A program made the position numbers and the translations under genes. The notes under the pieces were generated by a model. The model was given only the letters and a program-made list of their open reading frames with translations. It had not been told where the DNA came from and searched no databases. 45,827 bases of DNA, from NCBI GenBank assembly GCA_012520655.1, contig JAAYNW010000055.1:1-45827 (forward strand). Direction: 5' to 3'. This document shows, piece by piece, positions 9,086 through 18,162 of this stretch; the first letter of the stretch is position 1; every line of letters starts with the position of its first letter. This stretch comes from Clostridiales bacterium (GTDB taxonomy: Bacteria > Bacillota > Clostridia > Lachnospirales > Lachnospiraceae).

Positions 9086-11213
9086 TCACTCATAGGCCGT
9101 ATCTCTCTGTAACCATTCGGGAATCTTTTCCGTAATGAGATAAAATCCGTTATCTCCGCGGTAATATCCTGTATTTGTCGATCCGTTTTTCATTTGAACG
9201 GTCACATAATAATTATTCGATATAACATTATGCAATTTAAAGCCAGTATCAAAGCTTCCCGGATACAAAGCGGCCGCCAGCTCTTTTATTTGTGCTTCTT
9301 CCGAAAAGGTTTTGGTAATAGACCAGTCATCCATACCTCCGTCCCCCCCCTTCTTTATACAGTTCATTGTGATAATTTGTAACCGTAACGCTTGCGATAT
9401 TCTCCGGATTCATGGCCATCTCTTCGAACAGACCCTTTTCTTTCAAATAACCGATAATATTTGAATAAGAAGGATAAATATCGTACTCAAAGTATATGTA
9501 TCCGTAAGAACCCGTTCTAACCGAAAAGTCCAATCTTCCGCAGATAAATTCATCTCTTAATGTAGTGTAATCGGAATTATTCAAATCTTTGATATATAGC
9601 TGTCTGATAATGTCCGTATCGTCAGGAGAGAGATTCTCCACACTCATACCCGCATTATAAATAATCTGGAAAGAATCCTTCTCTTTTAATTTGTTAAAGA
9701 TGGAGTCGTCATATATTTGATAACACGCCCTTTTATATTCCGGATTGCTTAAAATTTTGCTTAAGATATCTTCTTCCTCCGCATTTATCGCAAAATCTCT
9801 CCATATGGTTTTACCGTTTTTCATCCGGTAAGCCACTTCAAACCATATAACGGAATCTTCTTCCTTGATATCCGCTCTTTTCATTTTCTTCCCCGACAAT
9901 TCACAAACGGCAGCTATATCCGTTATTCCCGGTTCTTTCAAATAATGCCTCACCGCTGGAACATTCTCAAGCGACTCATCCAAATATGGCTGCCTATAAG
10001 CTGCAGAAGAAACTATAATATCCGCTTCCTCCAACTTCTCCGGATCGGGTACCCATTTATCAAAACCTGTAAGGTCAAACTGGAAGGTGCAATATATAGC
10101 AGCCACACATGCCCCCGTAATCAGAATCTGATACTTTTTTCGCAAAGATGCGCGGATATCCAGCTCATAAATGACTTCGATGATACAACAGCTTATAATA
10201 GACGCGGCTGTCATAACAAACAGAACAAGTACCGTGCAGTTTCCTTGCTCATATCCTGTTCCGACAATCTCTCTTACCGTCAATCCCGCAAAGAGTGTAA
10301 AGGGAACCGTAAGTAAAATCTTTATCACGGCCTTTGTCTTAGGAAATGACATAGTCTTTCCCGCCGCTTCAGCCGGGCGTCTTTTATAACAAATATATGA
10401 AATGAATCCAAAAGCAGCTGCTAATAATATACATTTCACAACCGGAAAAGCTGCTGCGGCAAAATCCAAATTCACTTTTCCGATATAATCATAAATCGCT
10501 TTTACAGCGTTATAATGTTGCCACGCCGGCGACGTGACTACATTTGTAATTTCTGAGGAATTGTAAGAAAAATATTCAAAAAATCCTCTTTTGTATTCCA
10601 TAAATAAAGCTCTTGTTGCAAGTTCGTATAGAAGAAAAATTGCCGTGGCAAATAAAGTAATAACGATGTTTCCCGTCATCATAACAGCTATTACGGTAAG
10701 ACCATATGTCCCCAGATAGAGTATGAGATTCATGAATAGGGATATGACCGCCGTTCGCAAGTTTGCACTGCTCATGCCGCCATTTACTCCTGCTACAAGC
10801 ACCGCAAAAAGAAGATTTAAAAAGTATGGAACAAAAAACATCAATACTCCGTTAACGTATATGACTGCAAACCTATACGTCTTCGATACAGGTACGCTGT
10901 GATACAAATCTACTTTTTTTCTGCTGTACAGATAGGAAAATCCCTGAATAGCACATACAACAGCAAGCAAAGTAACAAATAAGATAACTGCGCCATCTGC
11001 TCTAAGCCAGTCCCCGGCCGCTCCTACCAACCTGCTTTTCGCTGCTTCACCTGTCAATTTGTCTATCAGATTATGACCTTTTTTACGACTCATTATCATT
11101 GCCATCGCAACCGGATAATAAAAAAACCAGAATAGCATGGAAACGATCCATACCCAGTTTCTTCTCTTATTATTTTCTACCATACTAACCAAGAATGAGT
11201 TTTTTGATGTCAT
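9086..11213 (-). pseudogene. ABC transporter permease with DUF6449-like end, frameshifted at a run of eight G
   Basis: From the ATG at 11213 (GGAGG 9 nt upstream) the frame runs 628 residues and ends at 9327. Just before the stop lies GGGGGGGG (9350-9343). Removing one G joins it to a second frame ending at 9086, giving a 708-residue protein without further interruption; the joined end (MDDWSITKTF...YYVTVQMKNGSTNTGYYRG...IPEWL) continues the extracellular domain. About six transmembrane segments occupy residues 20-330, including one at each side of RKKVDLYHSVPVSKTYRF, a signature of these YtrC/D-like permeases; a large domain follows a last membrane helix near 370. It is co-transcribed with the ATPase (29-bp overlap) and the GntR regulator. 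It could be a sequencing error, a phase-variable site or a real disruption. Confidence 0.75.
9343..9350 (-). repeat. Homopolymer tract (G)8 at the frameshift
   Basis: Eight consecutive G on the coding (minus) strand near codon 622 of the permease. With eight the frame ends shortly afterwards at 9327; with seven the protein continues for about 86 residues. It is the only such G-tract I noticed in a coding region of this window. Confidence 0.85.
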
Positions 11214-12090
11214 AGCCTACCACCTCCGTCTCGCTAATAAATATTTCCTCTAAGGAAAGAGGCAGCGCCTCAAAAAATATTGTATCTACCGTAGAAAAAT
11301 GAGAAATGATTTCTTCTCTGTTTCCTCTTACCGTAAGGGTATACAAAGAACCTCTTTTTTCTTCTTTCATAACATTCAGACCTTCCAGACCTTTCTTCTC
11401 ATCTTCTGCGTTCTTAAATACGCACTGGACTTTCTGAATATTGCATTTCATATCTTCCAAGTCCTTCGATAAAAGCACGCCGCCTTTATGCAATAATCCG
11501 ACATGGTCACAAATATCTTCCAGTTCTCTTAGGTTGTGGGAAGCGATAATCGGAGTAAGTCCCCAATTCTCCATCTCTTTTGCAAAGATGCTTTTCACTC
11601 CCTGGCGCATTACCGGATCCAGCCCATCGAAGGTCTCATCGCACAGAAGGTATTTCGCTCCTGAGCAAATACCGCATAAAAGAGCAAGCTGCTTTTTCAT
11701 TCCTTTTGAAAAAGTATTTATCTTTCTCTTCCTGCTAAGCCCAAAATTATCCATATATGTATAGAAATCATCTCTTCGGAACTGCCTGTATATGGTAGAA
11801 AAATATTTCTCCATTTCCTCCGCATTGGCATTGGCAAAGAAATAAGGTTCATCCGCAATAAAAAACACTTTTTCTTTCGCCTTAATGTTATCAAATACCG
11901 GCAGACCGTCTACCATGATTATTCCTTTATCCGCCTTTAAAACTCCTGCTATCATTCGAAGCACCGTGCTTTTCCCTGCCCCGTTCGTACCTATCAGACC
12001 GAATACCGTATCTTCTTTCATCGTTACGCTGACGTCATCCACTGCCAGAATGTCTTCAAAGGTCTTACTGACACTATTTATCTCAATCAT
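11185..12090 (-). CDS. ABC transporter ATP-binding protein
   Basis: A 301-residue ATPase. Walker A is GTNGAGKS (about residues 34-41), the signature motif is the divergent TFSKGMKKQLAL (normally LSGGQ-like; here FSKGM as in YtrB/CcmA-type exporters), Walker B is YLLCDETFDGLD, and the H-loop is IIASHNLRELED. A domain of about 80 residues follows, usual in exporters of this class. GGAGGAG lies 3-4 nt before the ATG. It overlaps the permease by 29 bp and lies 30 bp downstream of the GntR gene, so the three genes form one operon, of the type that responds to cell-envelope stress or antibiotics in Bacillus (ytr). The substrate here is unknown. Confidence 0.92.
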   Translation of the reverse strand: MIEINSVSKTFEDILAVDDVSVTMKEDTVFGLIGTNGAGKSTVLRMIAGVLKADKGIIMVDGLPVFDNIKAKEKVFFIADEPYFFANANAEEMEKYFSTIYRQFRRDDFYTYMDNFGLSRKRKINTFSKGMKKQLALLCGICSGAKYLLCDETFDGLDPVMRQGVKSIFAKEMENWGLTPIIASHNLRELEDICDHVGLLHKGGVLLSKDLEDMKCNIQKVQCVFKNAEDEKKGLEGLNVMKEEKRGSLYTLTVRGNREEIISHFSTVDTIFFEALPLSLEEIFISETEVVGYDIKKLILG

Positions 12091-12120
12091 TTTCTCCTCC
12101 TATCCGCCTCGATAAGGCGC

Positions 12121-12480
12121 TTACTCATCCATTCCGCGAAGGCAGTCTATAAAATCGGCCTTTGTCATACCGAGTTCTATGCCCTCCTTGTATAGAACCA
12201 CCATCCTCATTTTCAGTTCTTCTTTTCTCTCATCGAGAAGATTCCCATTATCGGCCACAAAATTACCTCTGCCCTTTATCACATAAATATATCCCTGCCG
12301 TTCCAGCTCCATATAGGCCTTTTGTATCGTGTTCGGATTGATCGCGAGCTCCACCGCAAGACTTCTGACCGACGGCATCTGCTCGTCTTTTTGAAGAATC
12401 CCCTTCAAAATCAACAGCTTAAACTTCTCCACTATCTGTTCGTATATAGGTCTGGCGTCCTTGTAATCCAGAATTATCAT
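12121..12480 (-). CDS. GntR-family regulator, YtrA type
   Basis: A 119-residue repressor-type protein: a winged helix of the GntR family at about residues 10-77 (RPIYEQIVEKFKLLILKGIL, MPSVRSLAVELAINPNTIQKAYMELERQGYIYVIKGRGNFV) with only a short helical C-terminal region of about 40 residues. That short tail and the position before an ABC ATPase are typical of the YtrA subfamily, which represses its own ABC operon. A GGAAGGTG site precedes the ATG. An imperfect inverted repeat at 12543-12561 sits just downstream of the probable promoter and is a candidate operator. Confidence 0.92.
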   Translation of the reverse strand: MIILDYKDARPIYEQIVEKFKLLILKGILQKDEQMPSVRSLAVELAINPNTIQKAYMELERQGYIYVIKGRGNFVADNGNLLDERKEELKMRMVVLYKEGIELGMTKADFIDCLRGMDE

Positions 12481-12542
12481 GTATTCACCTTCCTTCTGTT
12501 ACATCCGCTGCATTCATTATTCCATAGCATAGTGTTTATACT

Positions 12543-12561
12543 GTACTATCACTACTAATAC
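12543..12561. promoter_or_regulatory. Candidate GntR/YtrA operator
   Basis: GTACTA-N7-TAATAC, an inverted repeat with 5 of 6 matching bases per arm, overlaps the expected transcription start of the GntR-ABC operon. Placement suits autorepression; the match to a known YtrA site is not established. Confidence 0.4.
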
Positions 12562-12563
12562 AC

Positions 12564-12592
12564 ATAATATATAAATATCTTCCTGTTGTCAA
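12564..12592 (-). promoter_or_regulatory. Promoter of the GntR-ABC operon
   Basis: On the minus strand TTGACA (12592-12587), 17 nt and TATTAT (12569-12564) match a sigma-A promoter. The leader to the ATG at 12480 is about 75 nt. Confidence 0.72.
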
Positions 12593-12594
12593 TA

Positions 12595-12642
12595 CAAAAA
12601 ACCTTACGAGACTTGCCGATATAGCAAGTTCCGTAAGGTTTT
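12595..12642 (-). terminator. Intrinsic terminator of gpmI
   Basis: AAAACCTTACGGAACTTGC pairs with GCAAGTCTCGTAAGGTTTT (one mismatch region) around a 7-nt loop, followed by further T. It lies about 50 bp after the gpmI stop and directly before the -35 of the next operon. Confidence 0.85.
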
Positions 12643-12692
12643 CAAAAATCGAACTTCGGTAAAGCAAAACATTGTCCTATGAAAAAACAAAT

Positions 12693-14237
12693 TTACTTTT
12701 TAATTAATAAAGATTTTCCTGTCATCTCTTGCGGCTGCTTCATCTCCATCATCTCAATCATAGTAGGAATAATATCTGCAAGACAGCCTCCTTCTCTCAA
12801 GGTATAAGCTTCGTCATAATTTACAAGAATGAAGGGAACAGGATTGGTCGTATGAGCTGTAAAAGGCTCTCCGGTCACATAGTCTACAAGCTGTTCCGCA
12901 TTGCCGTGGTCCGCACAGATAAACATATAGCCGCCCACCTCTTTTATTGCTTCCACTGCTTTGCCTACACATTCATCCACAGCTTCTATCGCTTTTATAG
13001 CGGCGTTCTCCACACCCGTATGTCCTACCATATCCGGGTTCGCAAAGTTGATAACGATAACATCATACTTACCGGACTTAATCGCTTCTACCAGCTTATC
13101 GCAAACCTCATATGCACTCATTTGAGGCTTCAAATCGTAAGTCGCCACATCCTTGGGTGAATTGACCAGAATTCTGTCCTCTCCTTCGTTGGGTTTTTCT
13201 ACACCTCCGTTGAAGAAGAAAGTAACATGTGCATATTTCTCCGTCTCCGCAATTCTCGCCTGCGTCATATGATTTGCCGCAAGCCATTCTCCGAATGTGT
13301 TGGTTACCGATATTTTATGGAAAGCAACTTCCTTATTGGGAATCGTCGGATCGTAATCGGAAAAGCATACATAAGTTATATCCAGTCTTTTGCCTCTGTC
13401 AAACGCCGTAAAATCATCGTCGCAAAAGCACCTTGTAATCTCTCTCGCGCGGTCAGGTCTGAAGTTAAAGAATATAACAGAATCTTTGTCTTTGATTAAA
13501 GCAAGCGGTGCGTCATTCTTTACGACAACCGTAGGCTTCACGAATTCATCCGTCTCGCCTCTGTCATAGGACTCCTGAATAGCCGCAGAACCACTTACCG
13601 CCGTCAGTCCTTCTCCCTTGGTAAGCGCATTATATGCAAGCTTTACCCTGTCATAGTTATTATCTCTGTCCATCGCATAGTAGCGTCCGGATACGGAAGC
13701 CACTTCTCCCACTCCTATTTCTTCCATCTTAGCTTCCAGCTGCTCCACGAAGCCTTTGCCGCTTTCCGGCGGAGTGTCTCTGCCGTCTAAGAAGCAATGT
13801 ACATACACCTTGGACAGTCCGTTTCTTTTGGCAAGTTCAAGTATTCCGTAAATATGTGTATTATGGCTGTGCACACCTCCGTCGGAAACAAGACCGAACA
13901 TATGAAGCGCGGAGTCATTTTCCTTACAATTTTTTACTGCCTTTAAAAGGGCAGGATTCTCGAAGAAAGTTCCATCCTGAATCTCTTTTGTAATTCTGGT
14001 AAGTTCTTGATATACAATACGTCCGGCTCCCATGTTAAGGTGCCCTACTTCCGAATTACCCATCTGTCCGTCGGGAAGGCCCACTGCCATGCCGCTTGCA
14101 TTTCCTTTTACAAAAGGATATTCTTTCATCAGTTTATCCATAACCGGTGTATTTGCTTCCGCCACAGCATTTCCGTCTGTTCTCTCATTTAATCCGTAGC
14201 CATCCAAAATCATTAAAACTGTTGGTTTTTTATTCAT
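12693..14237 (-). CDS. gpmI: 2,3-bisphosphoglycerate-independent phosphoglycerate mutase
   Basis: A 514-residue Mn-dependent mutase of the alkaline-phosphatase superfamily (3-phosphoglycerate to 2-phosphoglycerate). D12 (MILDGYG) and the phosphorylated S62 (GQMGNSEVGHLNMGAGRIV) are in their exact family positions. Further signatures are HSHNTHIYGILELAKRNGL, VHCFLDGRDTPP, ASVSGRYYAMDRDNNYDR, FFNFRPDRAREITR and the C-terminal metal site CADHGNAEQ. AAGGAG lies 9 nt before the ATG. It is a single gene with its own promoter and terminator. Together with eno 4 kb away it provides lower glycolysis. Confidence 0.97.
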   Translation of the reverse strand: MNKKPTVLMILDGYGLNERTDGNAVAEANTPVMDKLMKEYPFVKGNASGMAVGLPDGQMGNSEVGHLNMGAGRIVYQELTRITKEIQDGTFFENPALLKAVKNCKENDSALHMFGLVSDGGVHSHNTHIYGILELAKRNGLSKVYVHCFLDGRDTPPESGKGFVEQLEAKMEEIGVGEVASVSGRYYAMDRDNNYDRVKLAYNALTKGEGLTAVSGSAAIQESYDRGETDEFVKPTVVVKNDAPLALIKDKDSVIFFNFRPDRAREITRCFCDDDFTAFDRGKRLDITYVCFSDYDPTIPNKEVAFHKISVTNTFGEWLAANHMTQARIAETEKYAHVTFFFNGGVEKPNEGEDRILVNSPKDVATYDLKPQMSAYEVCDKLVEAIKSGKYDVIVINFANPDMVGHTGVENAAIKAIEAVDECVGKAVEAIKEVGGYMFICADHGNAEQLVDYVTGEPFTAHTTNPVPFILVNYDEAYTLREGGCLADIIPTMIEMMEMKQPQEMTGKSLLIKK

Positions 14238-14339
14238 TTTCTCATTCTCCTTTTCTCTTGTTCCTTATTATTATCATATAATTAATCAGGAATTTATAAT
14301 GAAAGTTTCCATATAGCATATATAATCCAACCGTTTGCA

Positions 14340-14367
14340 ATTATACATGTTTTTTATTGGATTGTAA
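14340..14367 (-). promoter_or_regulatory. gpmI promoter
   Basis: On the minus strand TTACAA (14367-14362), 16 nt and a consensus TATAAT (14345-14340). The leader to gpmI is about 95 nt. I see no terminator for the preceding malto operon in 14368-14444, so read-through is possible. Confidence 0.6.
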
Positions 14368-14444
14368 ATAAGGAACGGGGAATAAGAAACTTTTATCAAT
14401 TACTGTTCAATCCAAGAAAGCACCATCGTAAATCGCAACCTCTT

Positions 14445-15302
14445 CTATCCTTTTACCGCCCCGGCTGCCATTCCTTTTACCATATTCTTCACGAGAAAAA
14501 AATAAAGCAGGACAATGGGTACGGCTATAAATACGCTTCCGGCGGCAAATCTCGCAAACTCTGTTTCATCCAGACTCATAAGCCCCACTGCGACCGTATA
14601 TAGATCCTTTTCTTTAAGGAGCAGCTTAGGCAGAATGAAATCGCTCCATGGCCATGTGAAGGAAGTGAGCAGCGTATATACGATAATCGGCCGGGAGAGC
14701 GGAAGATTAATCTTGGTAAACACTTGAAAATTAGTAGCACCATCGATTCTGGCTGCCTCATCGATGGCCCTCGGTATCGTGTCGAAAAAGCCTTTCTGCG
14801 TCAGATAACTCATAGGTGCGCCGGCGCTGTATATGAGTATCAATCCCCACAGATGGTTGATCAGGTTAAACTGTGTCATCAAAATATATATGACTATCAT
14901 CCCCATAAAGGAAGGAAACATACTAAGTACCATTGTCGTCTTCATCATAGGTTTTCTCGCTTTGAATTCGAATCTCGACATCGTGTACGCTGTGAGAATG
15001 ACGAGAAAGGTGCCGAGTATACAGCTTCCGGCTGCCACAAACAGTGTATTGATAAACCACTTCGGATAATTATACATAGCGGTATCCGTAAATAACCGCT
15101 GAAAGCTTGCGAGGCTGTACTCCTCCGGGAAAAAACCTTCAAAGGAATAAATTGATCCCGACTTGGAAAAGGATGCCAGGATTAACCATAGACAGGGGAA
15201 GAAAAAAAGGAAGGATACCGCAAGCAAAATGATGTAGGTATTTCCCGTATCAAATATTCTACCTAAGAATATACCCCTGCTTTTATTTCGTTCTGTTCTC
15301 AT
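14445..15302 (-). CDS. malG: Maltodextrin ABC transporter permease, MalG type
   Basis: A 285-residue inner-membrane permease of the carbohydrate-uptake CUT1 family with six predicted membrane helices (first at about 21-43). The EAA loop that contacts the ATPase is visible as DEAARIDGATNFQVFTKINLPLSRP. The C-terminus MVKGMAAGAVKG is characteristic of MalG. GAGGAGG lies 10 nt before the ATG, which overlaps the stop of malF (ATGA). It is the last gene of the amylase-malE-malF-malG operon. No ATPase gene is present in the operon, so the two permeases presumably use a shared MsmK/MalK-type ATPase encoded elsewhere. Exact substrate is inferred from neighbours. Confidence 0.92.
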   Translation of the reverse strand: MRTERNKSRGIFLGRIFDTGNTYIILLAVSFLFFFPCLWLILASFSKSGSIYSFEGFFPEEYSLASFQRLFTDTAMYNYPKWFINTLFVAAGSCILGTFLVILTAYTMSRFEFKARKPMMKTTMVLSMFPSFMGMIVIYILMTQFNLINHLWGLILIYSAGAPMSYLTQKGFFDTIPRAIDEAARIDGATNFQVFTKINLPLSRPIIVYTLLTSFTWPWSDFILPKLLLKEKDLYTVAVGLMSLDETEFARFAAGSVFIAVPIVLLYFFLVKNMVKGMAAGAVKG

Positions 15303-16651
15303 CGGAATGTGTCCTCCTCCCTATAGGATGGCGATTTTATGTAAACTGCAAGCGATATGATGGATATAATAATAAAAATTATTAAACTAATAGCCGCCCC
15401 CAGACAATAATAGTTATTATTGATGGATAGATTGTATAGCCAGTTAATCAACAAATCCGTATCGCTGGCGAGGAAATATCCGTCAAGATACAATCCTCCC
15501 CGCAGAAAATAAAAAACACCAAAGTTATTGAAGTTTCCCACAAACTGTACGATAAGTACCGGTAACGTGGAGAATAATACAAATGGCATAGTAATTTTTA
15601 ATAACTGTTTCCACTTGCCCGCACCGTCAATCTTCGCCGCTTCATACAAGGAACTGTCACGGTTTGAAAGAATCCCTGTAGCCAACAGCATAATAGAAGG
15701 AGTACTGATCCAGCAATTTACCAACAGGCCTATCAATCTTGCCGTCCATTTTGCATCCAAATCCAGAAAGCCTATAGCGGTTCCTCCGCCCGAAAGGATT
15801 AGCTGGTTAATCGGCCCGCCATAAGAAAACATGAATTTAAATGCAAGCAGTGTAATAAACGCGGGAGTCGCATAGGCTAATACCGGGAACGTCCTCCAGA
15901 ACGCTTTACCCTTCACACAGTCCCTTTCGAACAGAAGCGCAAGAAAAAGGCCTGCAATATAATTCAGTGCGGTAGACGTCACCGCCCACAGCAGGTTCCA
16001 TGTGAGGATTTTGACGAAGGTAGGCGCAAACTGCGACAGCGACAAAAGTCTCTTAAAGTTGTAAAATCCCACCCAGTCCACCAGTTCCGGAGGCACCACG
16101 GTTCCACCGTAATTAGTAAACGCAATGAGTATCATAAAAATAATGGGCAGAACATTGAACACGAATACTCCTGCTACCGGCAAGGCCAGCACTGTAACAT
16201 AGAACTTTTTATCCCAAAGCTGCTTAACCTCTTCTTTGAAAGTAGGATTTCTTCTTCCTTGCTCCAGCCTTTTCTGCATGCGGTATACGTCGCTTATATT
16301 CATGACGTAAAAATATAAATATGCCGCCAGCACAACCCATGCAAAAATTCCCATCAGAAGCATTATCACCGAATTGTCTCCTGCAACTCCAAGCCAAACA
16401 TCCCCCTTTTTCGTACCAAGAGTAAAAAAGCCCTCTATATCTCTGAAGCCTCTTGTAATGAAGTAAAAAATGATGCTTAATTGGAGCAGGAAAAACAATA
16501 TCCCTTTTCCTTTGGCGCCATATCTAAACTGCCCGCCTCCCATGATGACGAGGGACAGCTTTACATTGCCGCTGCTGTCTTTTAAGCAGGACATTATCCG
16601 TTCCAGTTTCTGTTTCATTTTATTCTCATACCTTTCCTTCATGAGCAACAC
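15299..16651 (-). CDS. malF: Maltodextrin ABC transporter permease, MalF type
   Basis: A CUT1 permease of 450 residues from the first ATG, or 439 if translation starts at 16618, where AAGGAAAGG lies 12 nt upstream; the choice is open. Extra membrane segments near residues 40-65 and 90-115 precede the core, as in MalF proteins of Firmicutes, followed by the standard permease helices from about residue 155 (ALPVAGVFVFNVLPIIFMILIAFTNY region). The EAA loop reads YEAAKIDGAGKWKQLLKITMPF. It overlaps malG by 4 bp and starts 7 bp after malE. Confidence 0.92.
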   Translation of the reverse strand: MLLMKERYENKMKQKLERIMSCLKDSSGNVKLSLVIMGGGQFRYGAKGKGILFFLLQLSIIFYFITRGFRDIEGFFTLGTKKGDVWLGVAGDNSVIMLLMGIFAWVVLAAYLYFYVMNISDVYRMQKRLEQGRRNPTFKEEVKQLWDKKFYVTVLALPVAGVFVFNVLPIIFMILIAFTNYGGTVVPPELVDWVGFYNFKRLLSLSQFAPTFVKILTWNLLWAVTSTALNYIAGLFLALLFERDCVKGKAFWRTFPVLAYATPAFITLLAFKFMFSYGGPINQLILSGGGTAIGFLDLDAKWTARLIGLLVNCWISTPSIMLLATGILSNRDSSLYEAAKIDGAGKWKQLLKITMPFVLFSTLPVLIVQFVGNFNNFGVFYFLRGGLYLDGYFLASDTDLLINWLYNLSINNNYYCLGAAISLIIFIIISIISLAVYIKSPSYREEDTFR

Positions 16652-16657
16652 AAATCT

Positions 16658-18151
16658 CTATTTCAAAGTAAAGATAGCATCATGAATCTGTGAATCCACC
16701 TGTTCCAGTCCTTTCTTTAAATCCGGAAGCTCCTTATACTTTTTCTCCTCCGCATTCCGGAACGCATCCTTTGCAATATCAATAAAAAATGTTTCCCCCG
16801 GCGTCCATATCTGAGACACCTCCCGAATCGAAGGCATCAGAATAATATTTCCCTTTTCCAGATTTTCATAGAGCTGTCTGGACACTCCGCCTACGGCTTC
16901 CGCCACATCTTCTCTCGCAGGAGCAACTCCGAGCATTTCATTCCTCAGCTTCATCATTTCGAAGCTGGTAGCGAATTCAACAAAAGCAAGGCAAGCGTTC
17001 GGTGCCTTTGTATAAGAGCTGACCGCATATCCATTAATGCCTCCCATTGACTTCGGGTCCAGCAGCGAAGGATTTTCTTCGGATAAATCTCCGCTCTCCG
17101 GAAGCTTCGGTACGGATGCCATCATCAAGTTTTCCGTCGCAAGCTCGTTTGCTTCTTTATCACTCATCCCCTCACCCTCATATGCCTTGGCCAATTCTCC
17201 TACAAAGGTAGAATAAACATCCGGCGTAGAGAGTGTCGCGAAGTACGTGCCGTCTGCAATCTTGCCGTACACAGTCGTATTAATCGTGTTATCGATACAT
17301 TCTTCATTCATGGCTCCCGCAAGCTGAGACAATACCCAGGCACCCTTTTCCGCTTCTCCCGCTGAAAATCCTATATCCTCCGGATTGGTGTTATTCTCTC
17401 CGAACAGGTAACCCCCATAAGAAAAAAGAAAGCCTCCCGAAAAGTAAACATCATAAAGTGCCTTCATATAGCCGTAATTAAGAGGATTCTCCTCATGCCT
17501 CAATACGGAAAAGGCATACATAGCATTCCAATTCTCAACAATATCACAAACGCCGTTTCCATCCTTATCCCACTCTGTCTCCCAGTTCTCGGGCAGCATA
17601 TCCTTTCTGTAATAAAGCATAGGCGCCTGTACGTTCACCGGTACTCCGCAGCAATATGTATTGCCGCCCACTTCTGTTTCATATGCGTTCCATGCTATCT
17701 CCGGTATCTGATCATAGCACTCCATCTCCTGTACCGGAATCGGATAAATATGCTTACCTTCCGTATATTGCATGATAACGTCGTTGGCCTGATACAGTAC
17801 ATCCGGTCCATAGCCATAAGGTCCGTCATTCGCCAGATCCAAATACTGGTCCATATTAGCGTCCACTGCCTTAATTCCATATTCGGCATATTCCTGATTG
17901 AACGCATCCAGAAGCTCTTTCGCGTATCCTTTTGAAATTGCCGTGTCGTTTTCAAGGACGCGGATTGTTACATTATGCTCCAACTCTCCCGTAAAAACGG
18001 AGCTTCCTTGGATATTTCCTGCCGCACCTTCTGTTCTACCGTCCACTTCTGTCCCCACATCTTCCGTAGCTGCTCCGTCACCGCATCCCGAAAGTATTCC
18101 AAGTACCGCGGTTAATGTTAACGATAGTAAAATTATTCTCTTCTTTTTCAT
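16658..18151 (-). CDS. malE: Maltodextrin-binding lipoprotein (MalE/solute-binding family 1)
   Basis: A 497-residue extracellular solute-binding lipoprotein: MKKKRIILLSLTLTAVLGILSGCG with lipobox LSGC. After an acidic linker comes a family 1 fold with NVTIRVLENDTAISKGYAKELLDAFNQEY, GYGPDVLYQANDV, and a C-terminal SYTKAPNACLAFVEFATSFEMMKLRNEM, typical for CUT1 binding proteins. It is longer than MalE of E. coli (about 370 mature), with inserts around residues 170-200 including a DKDGNGVCD segment that resembles a calcium loop. GAGGTGG lies 6 nt before the ATG at 18151; the 32 in-frame codons upstream overlap the amylase gene and lack a signal sequence, so they are not used. Confidence 0.9.
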   Translation of the reverse strand: MKKKRIILLSLTLTAVLGILSGCGDGAATEDVGTEVDGRTEGAAGNIQGSSVFTGELEHNVTIRVLENDTAISKGYAKELLDAFNQEYAEYGIKAVDANMDQYLDLANDGPYGYGPDVLYQANDVIMQYTEGKHIYPIPVQEMECYDQIPEIAWNAYETEVGGNTYCCGVPVNVQAPMLYYRKDMLPENWETEWDKDGNGVCDIVENWNAMYAFSVLRHEENPLNYGYMKALYDVYFSGGFLFSYGGYLFGENNTNPEDIGFSAGEAEKGAWVLSQLAGAMNEECIDNTINTTVYGKIADGTYFATLSTPDVYSTFVGELAKAYEGEGMSDKEANELATENLMMASVPKLPESGDLSEENPSLLDPKSMGGINGYAVSSYTKAPNACLAFVEFATSFEMMKLRNEMLGVAPAREDVAEAVGGVSRQLYENLEKGNIILMPSIREVSQIWTPGETFFIDIAKDAFRNAEEKKYKELPDLKKGLEQVDSQIHDAIFTLK

Positions 18152-18162
18152 ACCTGCCACCT

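Noticed and set aside
9086-9367. Separate 93-residue gene after the permease
   Set aside because: Its first residues come from the poly-G region, no ribosome site precedes it, and it continues the permease when one G is removed.
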